Notes: generated from the sequence alone by a model not told the origin. Counted from the first letter of the stretch, positions 1-11,133 are shown. The stretch is DNA of 64,000 nucleotides from Acanthosepion lycidas (GCA_963932145.1 OZ010586.1:68481754-68545753); one strand, 5' to 3'. Numbers and translations: made by a program.

Positions 1-94
1 TACTGATATGAATTTGAGCGATTATATTGAATCAATTGTGAGGAATGCTATTGGGAACGTTGGTTCAGTGTGACTTTCTCATCAGAATCCATCT

Positions 95-96
<2 letters not shown>

Positions 97-134
<38 letters not shown>
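97..134. repeat. (TA)n microsatellite
   Basis: This is a perfect TA tract of about 38 bases inside the LINE-A copy. The Tyr-Ile reading frames on either strand here are artefacts of the repeat. Confidence 0.97.
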
Positions 135-136
<2 letters not shown>

Positions 137-325
137 ATTCAACCATGCATTGAATACTGCTGACATATCGTATCTGGTGTTCCGGTGATATATCTCGAGA
201 TTCTCAACAAAACCAAATAGTGGTTCGTAATGTAATGGGTACTGAATTTCTACCGTCGTGACGTGTTTTCCCTTTGTCTTTTCTATAAAGATTTTCATGG
301 TAATAGTTCTTATAAGCTCTCCTTG

Positions 326-531
326 GCTGACTTGTCGAACTCTCTACCTTCGGACAGAGAAGAACCCAGATGTACCTATTGGCAGAGTCTTGTCAGGGGA
401 GTTAGACAAACCCAACCCCGTGTATGTGGAATCTACGGGGAATTTTTGCCCGAACCTGTGAGATCGGAATCATCCCACATAAAAACTGGCCTTGTGCCAC
501 ATCCTGCCTTGTGGGGAGTTTGGTAAATGCC
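326..531 (+). mobile_element. S-element monomer with 11-bp target-site duplication
   Basis: This 206-bp unit is flanked by AGCTCTCCTTG at 315-325 and again at 532-542, and LINE-A sequence resumes on both sides, so it is an insertion into LINE-A. It matches the units at 34991-35920 (opposite strand) and 63575-63828. It keeps the CTCTCT/AGAGA stem near 340, a CCCCGT/ACGGGG stem near 414-440 and the box CTTGTGCCACAT near 491. It has no poly(A) tail and no RNA polymerase III boxes that I can recognise. The central hairpin is more decayed here than in the other copies. Confidence 0.75.
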
Positions 532-678
532 AGCTCTCCTTGTTAGCTCGATCGCACAAAGTTAAATGCAGTACTAGATTTCTAGAATTAGTAAGATGTA
601 ACCATAAACATATTCCAATAGTTTTTTCTCGAATTTCTCACCTCTGGAAGTAACTTCCGGCTTGTTGTTTTCTTGTTA

Positions 679-779
679 TTAGGTTGGTGCAAAAATAATG
701 ACGTCATAATGTCGTTTTTTGAAGTTAAAAATACGTCAAAAAACGACATTATTACGTCATTATTTTTGCACCAACCTAA
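679..779. mobile_element. mariner MITE, near-perfect palindrome (MADE1-like)
   Basis: This 101-bp element is almost entirely self-complementary. It starts TTAGGTTGGTGCAAAAATAA, ends with the reverse complement and is flanked by TA (677-678 and 780-781), the mariner target. The ends match those of the deleted mariner at 10558-11137, its likely autonomous relative. The terminal motif resembles that of human Hsmar1/MADE1. It has no coding capacity and would fold into one long hairpin if transcribed. Confidence 0.9.
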
Positions 780-955
780 TACCTACAGTCATCAAAAAAT
801 TAATTGCAACGTCAATCGCTATCTTCTTCCTCCCTGAAACTTATTATTTTATTGTCCTTTCTTCTCACTAAAGTCTTCTCATTCTCTTTCACTCCCAGTA
901 AACCTCTGCGTCTTACTGGCATCATCGCCTTACTCGGGGTGATATGATTAAAAGA

Positions 956-1384
956 AAGAGAAATGGAATTAAGCCACATCAATTCGCAATTTGCCGCAAC
1001 GGTGGATGTAGAGCTTCACATTATGATAAGTAATTTTTTGGAAGGAACTAGCGTATATTTTAAAATACCATTAAATAAAATATTGAGCACTTACAAACTG
1101 TTCATTGATAATTAACAGTGAAAAGTTTTGTGATATTTTAACACTGTTTTTGTTTTTGAAAACATCAGTTAACATCTATTTGAACAATTTATACTATTTA
1201 TGATCATTTCGGTTGCCAATATGTCCGGTCTTCTCATCTCTAAAAAAAAAAATCAAGGGACAAAAACATCAATAACACTTAAAGTGCTTTCTGACATTTT
1301 TCCCATAATGCATTAACTCAGCAAATGGAATTGTAAAATTGGCCTCTTTGTTAAATGGATATCTTTGAGCACATGTTCTCTTTC

Positions 1385-1419
<35 letters not shown>

Positions 1420-1743
1420 TGCCAAAAAATAATAAAAAAGAAGACTCAATATTGCATGAACATGCAATGATGTCATCCTTTCTTTCTACTTCGTTGACGA
1501 AAGTGCTCCACACTGTCTTTCCGATAATATTGGCCACTCCGTAATAATGATAGTTGAATAGATCCTGCAGTTGAGATCCAGTTGCATTACGTGTAGCGAT
1601 AAATGATCGCTTCAAAATTAACAGGTTTATTTTATTAGATGTTCTGTTTTTGTTATAACATTTTATTTTGAAAGAAAATCCTCCTGATCCCAATCAAATA
1701 AACAGAATTTACATTATATACACACGAACTATTGCCCTCATCT
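956..1743. other. unassigned AT-rich stretch
   Basis: I recognise no gene or repeat family here. It contains an A-tract at about 1387-1404 that creates the poly-Phe part of a 126-codon reverse-strand frame, which I do not accept as a gene. Confidence 0.5.
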
Positions 1744-2153
1744 TTGTTGTTCGTCCTGGGTATGATGATAAACGGCATTCACCAGTAAGGCCTCTGATCA
1801 TTAGGTTCTGAGGAGCCTGGAATCACCTCTTAATTGTTGATGTTTCCATTTCCAGCCCAACCAGGAGTGGTAGCACCTGTTGGAATTCCAGCTATGCTCA
1901 AAAAGTTGACCCCGAAACTGGGGGCAAAACACTATGAAAGTATAAAAATACATTTTTATAGTAAAAATATCAAGAATACACTTTTCAAGAAAAAAAAATA
2001 TTAGCACAAATATATTTGTAAGAATACGTGAAAGAAACCTGATGTGCAAACTTATTTCTTAATGTTATTCATAGAAACCTATCCTAAAAATCTTGTCGGC
2101 ATTAAATAACCCGTTGAGGTTGATACGCCGTAAAACAAAATAAACCAAACCAA
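1744..2153 (-). mobile_element. SINE-W interspersed repeat
   Basis: This copy of a roughly 400-600 bp repeat family also occurs at 7505, 11703, 22084, 36198 and 37333. On the minus strand it starts at the TTTGGTTTATTTTGTTTTACGG end, runs through a GGTTATTTAATGCC box, an AT-rich middle, and a box around CAGGTGCTACCAC, and ends near the TCATACCCAGGACG motif. It has no coding potential. I cannot assign it to a named family. Confidence 0.75.
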
Positions 2154-2489
2154 ATCCTCTTTGTTGTTGCTTTCATAACGTCGTTATCACAATGCTTCGA
2201 CTGTTGACCCGATGACGATCTGGGCAATCTACAGGAAATTTTGGACTGAAGTTTTATTTAATCTACAGACAGTAGACTGTTCTCGTTGTAACCAATAGTA
2301 GCTAATTACGCCTTAATGTCATTAACGTCTTACTTGGGGTGAAATAGTTTTTAAATATCAATATCACTACGCTATTATTTACGCTTTTGGGAACCGTTTC
2401 TTAAAGATATCTGACAGGTAATGAAAACTGGGTTATATATCATAATGTTCAACGTAAAAGTAGTGGATTTGCAAAGAAAAATTTAAAAA
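2154..2489. other. unassigned, with a possible LINE-A 3' tail scrap
   Basis: Bases around 2300-2360 (CGCCTTAATGTCATTAACG, then TTACTTGGGGTGAAATAG) resemble the LINE-A 3' UTR end. I recognise nothing else. Confidence 0.35.
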
Positions 2490-2990
2490 ACCGACTCCAA
2501 AAGCTCCTGAGCGCCATGAGAAAAAGGTAATCTTATGCCTGTGGTAGAATTGTCAGTGTATTATTCATCTAAAATTCGTAAAATGCACTGAAACACTAAA
2601 TGCACAGCTACAACGTGTCCATAAAAACTTGTTGAAAAGCACCCTATGCTTATCAAGAGAAAAATATTGCTCTCCTTCATGAAAACACAAGACCACATAC
2701 AGTAAGCATAACGTCATGTCTGCTCTACCCTCCAGCTATATTTAATTGACCTTGCATCATCCATTTGCTACGTTTTTCGAACGATGCAATTGACGCCTTG
2801 ATGGGAAACCTGTTTCTGAAGAAACACCTGATTCAAGAATTCGTTACAGAGTTTTTACATCAAAACCTTTTACTCAAAATGTATGCAAGAGCTGCCTGAT
2901 AAGTTTGGTGAAGGTGTAATTGAATCGAATTTAATTGTGCATTATTTTTTGAAGAATACATTTGATAAACAAACGGTAAGTATTTATGAC
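2490..2990 (+). pseudogene. mariner transposase, C-terminal half, decayed
   Basis: Translated pieces in shifting frames match the catalytic half of a DD34D mariner transposase. They are a KKVILCLW-like strand, NIALLHENTRPHT (the second catalytic Asp region is degraded in DNARPH-type sequence), a decayed YPP..P..L block, and IESNLIVHYFLKNTFDKQ near the C-terminus, which matches the copy at 10.1 kb. The right end ATGACTCAACCTAA followed by TA at 2990 fits a mariner terminal repeat. Frameshifts and stops make it non-functional. Confidence 0.65.
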
Positions 2991-3061
2991 TCAACCTAAT
3001 AGATTTGGTGGAAAAATTCTCAAAAATGTGTGCATCAAAGATCTCTGCTTGACCAGAGGAA

Positions 3062-3860
3062 GGAGAAATATTTGTTATTTTACTGTTCCTTTTGTTACAG
3101 TGATGTTAACCCTCTAAAGACGCAAAATAGAGGGTTTACAGAGTAAGAGACAGTTTATGCTAGGAATATAGCAGTTAACCCTAGATTTTAATAGGTCAAG
3201 ATTGTAGTGATTGGGGAAGTCTCCTCGTGGGAGTCTGTTCCACAGAGCAGTGGTTCGTGAGAAGAAGCTTCTCAAGTGGAACTTACATCTCACCAATGGA
3301 ATATGAAAAGAATGAAGGTGTTTAGCTACAATGTGCGTAGCATGGCGTGTCTTAGCCGTGAAGGTTAGAACTGTGGAACTATGGAATGTAGTTCGTCTGA
3401 AAACTTTTCCTGGAAATAGCAATAGAGCAGCGAGAGGTTAGCGACGTTTTGTCTTTGAAAAAGGTTTTGTAGGTTGGAAAATAATTTGTCACCCACAAGG
3501 ATGCAGATATATATATCAATCGAGACTGGAAAATGAAGACTGGGCAATTCATGCTCATATATGGCAGAAGTAATCCATTTTAGGCGAACCTGATCTGGTT
3601 CTTGCAAAGGTAGAGGATAACAGGGGAGTCAGGTGCTTACTGAAGTGGTACAGGGAACCGATCATTTTCGCCAGCATCTTTAACGATGTATCGTATGCAT
3701 CATTTCCACTTTAGGTGTATGTTGTGTTTATTTTCCTATAGGTGTTCAAAGCACGGGGCCTGCCCGAGGGAACACCATTCATCGTGACTGGTGATATTTC
3801 TGGGCCCATCGACGGTGATGGAATGTCACTAATGATCATTGAATTTGACCAGCCAGTTCT
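3062..3860 (-). mobile_element. LINE-B retrotransposon fragment
   Basis: The minus strand encodes the end of a reverse transcriptase in two frames: NVANLSLLYCYFQEKFSDELH (about 3400-3470) and HLRSFFSRTTALWNRLPRGDF (about 3190-3280). It continues into NLDLLKSRVNCYI and a 3' UTR ending TTAACATCACTGTAA. The same order recurs at 9.6, 18.4, 30.7 and 62.9 kb. The segment 3600-3860 also matches 9340-9520 in reverse. It is a pseudogene, as at least one frameshift separates the two parts. Confidence 0.75.
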
Positions 3861-5374
3861 CTTCTTACTGAGCTGTTAGAGTTCGTTCAGAGGAGGGATC
3901 AGCTGTCAAAGATATATATATCTTCAAAAAAAAAAATATTGCTTTTGGTCAGAAGTCTAAGTCGGAATGCGTGGAATTCTTTCGGTCAGCTCCTGCGAGG
4001 CTGGTCTCCGAGCTCAACAGCACTTTGTCTGTCTTCGATCTCCAACCTAACTCAACTCCAACTATCTGAAACTCTGGGGACGTTCGTTTATATGGACGCC
4101 TGTTGTGGTTTGGGTCCCTCGATAATTCTAAATCCCCAATAAGGATTCTCTTTGTCACTTCCCATTTTTGGAAGTCAATTACTTTCTGTTTTAGAGGGGT
4201 CCTCCCCCTCTCTGTGGGTGGAGGTTTGAGGAGAATTATCCTCCTAAACTCTTCATTTCTCATATTTGTATCTCACACCAATCCCCTCAGAGGGCGTCAA
4301 CAAGTTTCCCTTCTTTCTCATATGTTCACCTTCGCCCATCGCTCACGCCCCCACTCAGCCAATGAACGCGCGGCAATGTGGGTGTGGCTAGACTGGCCTC
4401 AGTTTACAATTATCGCCAAAAGAAAAAAAAATTATCTTTTCTTTCTTTCTTTTCTATCGGCCAGAACTCTTATGAATCACAATGTGGTCATTAACTTTTT
4501 ATCTTAACTTGGGGTCACCTGGAATTCATTAGCAGAAGTTTTTCTGACTCATTAACTATTGCTAGTCAGCTATTTAACTGAGTGGTCCACTAAATCTCTT
4601 TGTATTTCTCGTCTCAGCACCATAGCATTCTGTCGCCAACAGCTTGTACAGGTAGTAATAATAGCTTTCTTCGTCGGTTTTTTTTTAAGATAACCGAATT
4701 GAAATTTTTATTATTGCCACACGTGTGGGTAGATTGTTATTTTTTTATCCATATTCTGTTTCCCTTGGCGCTTAACACTTATCACGACAAGATCCGGACA
4801 TACAACAGATGGGTCTCCTTCTGGACACAAGAACCACAACCAAATGATATCTCCGAAGGATAATTGGTGGCTATTCTTTTTGGGGTGGTCTCACTGAATT
4901 CCTTCTCGGTCTCATGCTTGACCCAGTTTCGATTATCTTCTAGAATTCTGCTTTGTATGCCGCTGATCGAATTGAAATTTTTGTTATTGCCACACATGTG
5001 GACAGAGAGTTATTCTTTATCCGTATTCTGTTTCCCTTGGCGCTTAATGACATTAATTAATTCTGACAGAATCCGATACCCGATTTTCTTACGAATTTTC
5101 TGTCTTCTGCAAAAAAAAAATACCTTTCTTCGTAAATGAAAATAAAATCTTTACCCATTTTTCTTTTGTTAAAAAAAATAATGTCGCTCAGTATGTCTTT
5201 CGTTATAGCTCTTTCTCGCCTTAAGTATTTCTCGTTTTTAATTTCCATGCTAAATTAGTTAGCCAATTACCATAGCTAAATAGTGTCACATCACATTCCG
5301 TGGTGGTACTCATCCGAATTTCCCTTACCCATAGGACTGTGTCCACACGAGCCACGACTACTATCCTCAAGCCG
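3861..5374. other. unassigned, with a 280-bp-period direct repeat
   Basis: I see no recognisable protein. Open frames here (the longest is 134 codons at 4103-4507) are low-complexity and match nothing I know. The one clear structure is the direct repeat listed separately. Confidence 0.45.
4690..5067. repeat. direct repeat pair of about 95 bp
   Basis: Bases 4690-4785 and 4969-5067 are similar copies. Both contain CGAATTGAAATTTTT, ATTGCCACAC.TGTGG and CTGTTTCCCTTGGCGCTTAA. The spacing is about 280 bp. They could be a local tandem duplication or pieces of a terminal repeat, but no retroviral-type protein lies between them. Confidence 0.7.
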
Positions 5375-5594
5375 CTCCATGCAGTATTATGACGTTTGCT
5401 CCATCCAGTTGGTATGACGTTTGCCTGATACCGTAACTTTCCGTGTTTCGATTCTCGTTAGTGGATGCTCACTGCTAATGAGTCCCAAATATAGTTCTGT
5501 TGAGGTTTCTTCTAGACTCGATGAATTGCTTAATTATGATTATCTCAAATCCTCCTAACAATTTCTATCACTTATATATATATATATATATATA
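5375..5594 (+). mobile_element. tRNA-like SINE remnant with (TA)n tail
   Basis: The head CAGTTGGTATGACGTTTGCC resembles a polymerase III A box, and GTTTCGATTCTCG 45 bases later resembles a B box. A unique body follows and the unit runs into a (TA)10 tract at 5575-5594. The acceptor and D stems are too poor for a real tRNA gene. Confidence 0.4.
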
Positions 5595-6017
5595 ACAATC
5601 GCGAAAAATGATAGACCTAAAACACGATTTTTTGATACACCTTAATTTAATATTGCCAGACGTCATCAATGACAAACAGCCTTCGTGATCAACTCAGTTT
5701 AACTTTCCGATCTCTATTTTGTTTACCATGAACGCCAGAAAACAAGAAAAAACAATAAAAAACGAGACAACCAATGAAAATCGAATACTCTCGTTAAAAA
5801 ATACGTTTGCAAACTATTGCTTTAAGGCTAGTATCATTCTTTTTGTATCATATTTTACATGTTTACATAATTGTTTATTTGAACGAAAACGTTTTAGAAC
5901 AATTTTATGATTGTAAATAGAGGGACACATCCTGTTTGTTATAGAAGCGAAAAGAGGGTAATATCCCGGTTATAAATTCAATCATAAGTTCGTCTATCGT
6001 TCGGTTCACGCATTTCC
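5595..6017. other. unassigned
   Basis: This is AT-rich sequence with one 63-codon Lys/Asn-rich frame that I do not consider coding. No repeat was recognised. Confidence 0.4.
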
Positions 6018-6300
6018 CCGGTCTTTTGAACAGAGGTCGCGGTTTGTACATTGTTTCTTGTTTAGGATTGGGTTTCCGGTTTCTTCTCCACCTAAATCTC
6101 TTATTTATTATTTATTTACTTTTTTCGACAATAAGAGTTGTTAGGTTTTCCCTATCGTCCGGGCTTTTGCACAGAGGTAGGGTTTTGTACATTGGCTCAT
6201 ATTTAAGATTGGGTTTTTGGTTTCTTCTTCGTTTAAAACTCTGGATTTTTATTTACCTTTGAACCGGAAGAGAGGTTTTTCCCTGTTTCCTGTTTAGCAA
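6018..6300 (+). repeat. two-copy tandem repeat, period about 141 bp
   Basis: GTCTTTTGAACAGAGGTCG...GGATTGGGTTTCCGG beginning at 6021 is repeated from about 6162 as GGCTTTTGCACAGAGGTAG...GATTGGGTTTTTGG. A 78-codon frame across it simply repeats itself. Confidence 0.65.
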
Positions 6301-6394
6301 TGGATTTCCGGTTCTTTCTAAAGTCTTCTGCTTGTACACTTCCGGTGGTCCCTTTCCTTTTTATGGTATTATCACCTTGCTTGGAGCGGTGTCT

Positions 6395-6465
6395 TTCATT
6401 CACTAACCCTCTACCTTGAGTGGTTCTTGGGCCTTGTACAGGGTGAACATCACTGTAAAAAATGC
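6395..6465 (+). mobile_element. LINE-B 3' end
   Basis: The string ACCCTCTACCTTGAGTGGTTC, then CTTGTACAGGGTGAACATCACTG, matches the 3' UTR of LINE-B copies at 18.6 and 30.8 kb. It is a 5'-truncated insertion or a scrap. Confidence 0.6.
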
Positions 6466-6799
6466 AATAGATAGTTCTATTTGAAAACGGTAAAATATTA
6501 GTTGTTATTTTGTGAGTAGAGAAACTGTCTTCTATTAGATATGTACATTTTTTTTCCGCCTAAAAAAATGTTAAATATATGAATAATTTGTATAACAACA
6601 GCTAAATGTTGAAATAAACAATTAAAAAAAAAATTAAATTGCCAATTAATAAAAGTCCCGAGTAAACGTCTTTGGGGCATTTGAAATTCTACACGATCAG
6701 AATTTATCTTTAGACTTTTGAACAAGCGTCAGTGCGCATGCCTGAACTTACATTCATTGAAAGCAGCTAAAATTGACAAGAGAAAGGAACTTAAGATTT

Positions 6800-7070
6800 A
6801 TTATATTCTTTTCGGTTCGGGCGAATGTATTCATCTTGGTTGTTATACTAAAAACCTTTCAGTCGTTGTACATTCGACCTTCTTCGTGTGTCCATTGTAG
6901 TCTTCTTTGATGTTTGAAGTAGACACTATACAATTCTTAGGTTTATTCATATTTGTGCTATATGCCTTATTTTTTCAATGAACCATAGTATAGGACTTCC
7001 GCATTACCTCACCTAGGGACTGAACTCACAACTACCAAGGAAGTCAGATACGCTTTTACATATGCTTTAA
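6800..7070 (-). mobile_element. SINE-X, strongly decayed
   Basis: The order of blocks (CGTTGTACATTCGACCTTCTTC, then GGGACTGAACTCACAACT) matches the SINE-X copies at 36.6 and 49.0 kb. The hammerhead core is mutated in several places. Confidence 0.5.
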
Positions 7071-7124
7071 TTCGCCAAGTCATAAGTGGATTAAAGCTAT
7101 AACTATTACAACCCAAATCGAGGG

Positions 7125-7335
7125 ATATAATATTAGCAACAAACTACTTGGATAACACCGTGTTGTTGGCGAACTCAGAAGGAGATCTGCCAGAACTCTT
7201 AGACAGGGTTACAAAGGAAAGGAAGAAGAAAAACTAACTATAAGAAAACATAATATACGGTTGTCACTAATTATCAAGCATGTGCCTCAAATTGGAGATA
7301 TCAATCTTTCTACCATCTCCAGGTTATAATTATTT
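7125..7335 (+). mobile_element. LINE-C reverse-transcriptase fragment
   Basis: Bases 7139-7230 encode, with substitutions, the motif NYLDNTVLLANSEGDLPELLD, which aligns with the YADDTVL palm box of LINE-C copies at 34.6 and 36.1 kb. The next block (GAAAGGAAGAAGAAAAACTAA...GTTGTCACTAA) matches the same region at 45.2 kb. It is too short and mutated to be active. Confidence 0.65.
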
Positions 7336-7504
7336 AGTTAGGTCTTTGTTTATTAATTTACGTATGTCGAGAATTCCGCTAATTTTCGATGGAGATAGGT
7401 CTAGCCTTATCTTCAAAAAACAGGAAAGACGCATAGAATGGCCAGGTAACAATTGGTAGAACTGCGAGAAAGAGGCTCTTCATGACGAAGGAGATGAGTG
7501 GTTA

Positions 7505-8045
7505 ACAATAGTTGCCGCTTCGTTTATTAAGAGGGCCTCTTTTAAGCCCAGGTGGGCGATGGCTCTGTCGGCTTGGGCTTCAGAATAAGCCGACTACACC
7601 TCTGCAGAAAGGTAACCCCCAATGAGGTTTTCTGGGTATGACGATAAACTACATCCGGACAGCAAAGCCTCTGATCGGGCGGTTTTGAGCGTGGAATAAC
7701 CTCTTAATTGCTGTTCTTCCCAAGCTTACCATGACCCTGGATATTGGCACCTGTTGGGGTCCCGCTGTGGGCAAATAGTTGGCCCCCAAACTGGGATCAA
7801 AACACTATGAAACTATAAAAATAGATTTTTATAGTAAAATATCAGCAATACATGTTTAATTAACTACAATACATTTGACTCTCGATAAAAACACTCTCTA
7901 CAAAAATACGTCAATGAAACCTGATCTACAAACTGATTACTTACAAAGATTGCATATTCTATTCATACGAACCTATCGTAAAAATCTTGTTGGCATTAAA
8001 TAACCCATTAAGGTGATGCCGTAAGACAAAATAAACTAAACGAGG
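7505..8045 (-). mobile_element. SINE-W repeat, long copy
   Basis: This is the longest reverse-oriented SINE-W copy. On the minus strand it ends with the extra block TTCTGCAGAGGTGTAGTCGG, then CTTATTCTGAAGCCCAAGCCG, that is also present at 22.6 kb. So the full repeat is about 550-600 bp and other copies lack this end. Confidence 0.7.
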
Positions 8046-9284
8046 TGAGAGAAAACAAGAAGATTCATTTAAATCATCTGAGCAAGCAAGAGCAGTCATT
8101 CTTCCCCCATCAGGAGACTTCATCGCCGTTAACTTTTCTTTTCAAGCATATTATTAATGAAATTGCCTGTTATGCAAAAGCCGATGTTCGAGTCGAGATG
8201 ATATATTCTTGAAATTAACCGCACAAATTCGAGGTATGCAAAGCAATCTTTCATTCATCTGCAGTGGCATTTATTAAATAAACCCCAATGATTTAACGAG
8301 ATGAACCCTATGGTCCTTATATCAACGAATGCAATTTGTATGTAGTTCTGCACAAATACGTAAGATGGATTTGTATAAACACTGAACTAACTTCTGGAAG
8401 CCATACTTTTCCCAAGGCCTCGAATCTGGTTTGGATTTCTCTAAGCGCGCATATGGTAACGATTGTCATTGACACACGTAATTACAAGAATTTCACTGCC
8501 TCACAGTTAACTGTCCTACGCGCATTACTCATTCTAATACATCTACAGGGATAGATTCACTTTACTTATGTATGTTTATTGTAGAATTAAACTAACTTTA
8601 CAATCCTGATAAATGTTTTCTGCAAAAAGATTTTTTAAAACCAAAACAAAACCAGAATCCACACATTCCCACACTTACTTAACACCTGCTTCACATTTAT
8701 GTTATCTTGCCTCGTTCTCGTTTTTATTTATATTTATTTGCAGGGAATTAAACTGTACTTCCTTTCACTTTTTCACCTAATGTTAATTACAGGTATTTTT
8801 AAGTATACGTTCACGTATGCTCAATTAAGCTTCATCGTGGTTATTACCACTTCCAACTGTCGAATTCCCTTGTTGATCGAAATAAAAATTTAACCATCGA
8901 CTCGAAAAGTATCTTTTAATATATGGTCGTTAGCAAGAGTTTTAACGGACGACTGAAAGGAGGATAGAGTAAGAAAATTATAGCAACGTTTAGATAAGAT
9001 GGTAAAGAAAAGCGAGAAGAAACGACGAACTCAATTGGAAAAAAACCCCCCAAAAAACGTCTGAATGTCAATCTGAGGACAGGGCAGAGGACTTGGAATG
9101 AAATGGGTGTGTCTAATAGCTTTAACAAAGGTAAGGCAGCTCAGAAAAGTTATTCTGGTCGTTCTGATAAGAAAAGAACTACTGAAATTTTTAGTGAGGA
9201 CCTTAGACTCAACAGAGAGGCCTACATCAAGTACCTGGAGGAGGTAGTGCTGACCTAGGTCAAGAAGGTGACTGCTAGAAGACC
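8046..9284. other. unassigned AT-rich stretch
   Basis: No recognisable gene. A LINE-C-like scrap (AATATATGGTCGTTAGCAAG) lies at about 8916-8937, and sequence from about 9100 may be degraded LINE. Short frames of 62-88 codons show no known motif. Confidence 0.4.
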
Positions 9285-9990
9285 CTATGCCTGGCAACAG
9301 GTCTCAGCTCGATGCAACACCAACAGGAGGTTACCACCAGTCACGATGAATGGATGTTTCTTCAGGGAGGCCCCGTGCCTTGAGCGACTATTAGGCCACA
9401 AATTCAATCCATACTTCAAGTAAAACTTGTGCATACGTTTCCTGTGCCGCTCTATTAAGCACCTGACACCCCTGCTATCCTCTACCTTTAAAAGAGCCAG
9501 ATCAATCATAACATGGAGTACAACTCTCATATTTGGGTAGGAGCTGCTCATTTCTCACTTTTGTAGTCTCTATAGTGTCCAATGGCGTCCCTGCTTCTAT
9601 TTTCCACATTTTTCTCACAGACCAAACGTCGCAAGCGATCGCTTCTCTATGGCTACTTTCATGGAAAGTGCCCAGAAGGGCTACATTACTTAGTTCATCT
9701 AGTTCTAAACTTAAAGGCTAGGACATGCCATACTACGCACGTTGTAGCGAACCAAACTCATTCCGCATTCATTTGGTGAGAAGTAAGTTCCACTCAAGCA
9801 GATTCTTCCCACAAACCACTGCTCTGTGGAACCGACTCCCAAGTTTTCCTGAACACACTCTTAACCTGTTCAAGTCTAGAGCAAACTCTTATTTTCCCCA
9901 CATATTCTCATAAACTGCGTCCCTTACACTGCAACCCTCTATCCCGCATGACAGTTTATAGTCAACATCACTGTAAAGAAAAATAGCAAA
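9285..9990 (+). mobile_element. LINE-B retrotransposon fragment
   Basis: The plus strand carries the LINE-B end: ...IASLWLL near 9635, TTHVVANQTHSAF near 9735, SSRFFPQTTALWNRLPSFPEH near 9800-9850, NLFKSRANSYFPHIFS, then a 3' UTR ending TCAACATCACTGTAA near 9980. The segment is an inverted relative of 3062-3860, and both copies abut a mariner remnant on the 3' side. Confidence 0.75.
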
Positions 9991-10310
9991 ATAACAAATA
10001 TTTCTTCTTCATCTAATCAAAAGAAGATCTTTGATTCATCGAACCGATGTAAAAATGACCAGCATTTTTGGAGAGAATCTGTTAGGTTTAGTCATAAATA
10101 ATCTCCTTTTTTGTTTACCAAATCTATTCTCCAAAAAATGATGCACAATCACATTTGATTCAATTATAAAATCACCATTATTTCCAATGAAATGTTGCCA
10201 CTTATCATGCAGTTCTTCGATACATTTTAAGTAAAAGGTCTTGACGTGAAAAACTGTCTGACGAACTCTATGACCAATCAGAGACACTCCCACTCATAAG
10301 ACTAAAACCT
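9991..10310 (-). pseudogene. mariner transposase C-terminus
   Basis: The minus strand encodes KTFYLKCIEELHDKWQHFIGN, then NGDFIIESNVIVHHFLENRF, the typical C-terminal end of a mariner transposase (a Trp-Gln helix followed by an N-G-D-F/Y-I strand). It runs into a degraded terminal repeat (TTAGGTTTAGTCATAAATA) at about 10084-10102. The same peptide is at 2925-2985. The N-terminal and catalytic parts are absent. Confidence 0.7.
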
Positions 10311-10557
10311 TACTTTCAAACCGATTCATGGCTATATATACTCAAATTAAAAAAAAAAGAATAACGAAATAGACTAGATGCCAACACCGACATGCTGAGG
10401 GAGAGAGGGCAACCATAGACCAGTGTTTCACACCACAGATGACGACAGTCACCACCAATGTCCATTTCACTTCTAATTTCCCAACTTTCTCTCCATGTTG
10501 CCTTAGCAAAAGTAACAAATAGAATGTACTGTTTATATATATATATATATATATATA

Positions 10558-11133
10558 TTAGGTTGGTGCAAAAATAATGTCGTTTTCTCACATATGTTAC
10601 TTTTATATATGATTTCTGACTTAATTCATTGATATATATAGCCATGTTATATATAATTTTAAAGCGCGTTTTTCGCTCTATCGAATCGTGTTATTCGTTA
10701 CAATCTCTTCATTCATTTTTTTGCAGGCTTTTCGACAGCATGGACAAAATTCAAATCCGCACGATTTTCTTGTTCCAGTTCAAACTAGGCCGAAAAGCTG
10801 CCGAGACAGCCCGTGATATCAATGATGCGTTTGGCCCAGGAACCACTAACGAACGTGTGGCCCAACGGTGGTTCAAGAAATTTCGCAATGGTGACGAGAG
10901 CCTCGAAGATGAAGACGGTCGCAGCCGGCCGACTGCAGTTGATAACGAACATTTGAAAGCTTTATTTGAAGCCGATCCTCGCAAGACCGCACGAGAAGTT
11001 GCTGTTGAACTCGAGGTCGACCACTCAACAGTCGTTCGCCATTTAAAGCAAATAGGGAAGTCAAAAAAGTTGGATAAATGGGTGAACGATAATCAAAAAA
11101 ATCGTCAAAAAACAACATTATTTTTGCACCAAC

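Larger units (their letters stand above)
1..955 (+). mobile_element. LINE-A non-LTR retrotransposon, 3' part, decayed
   Basis: This is a broken copy of the reverse-transcriptase C-terminal region and 3' UTR of a non-LTR retrotransposon. Bases 1-95 read as DYIESI..., the same stretch found better preserved at 17480 and 25755. Bases 259-325 read FSLCLFYKDFHGN, a signature shared with 38.4 and 53.6 kb. The conserved end (NCNVNRYLLP) lies near 800-830 and the 3' UTR ends in GATATGATTAAAAG near 940-955. Three insertions interrupt it: a (TA)n tract, an S-element and a mariner MITE. The clade (Jockey/CR1/RTE-like) is inferred from the RT tail only. It cannot code for protein. Confidence 0.75.

Noticed and set aside
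1313-1693. 126-codon minus-strand frame with a poly-Phe tract
   Set aside because: Contains an A-tract-encoded poly-Phe, no motif and no neighbouring exon signals.
4103-4507. 134-codon plus frame
   Set aside because: Composition resembles random translation; an overlapping opposite-strand frame of similar length exists; no motif.
5381-5450. possible tRNA gene
   Set aside because: D and acceptor stems do not pair properly and the T loop is mutated; treated as a SINE remnant.
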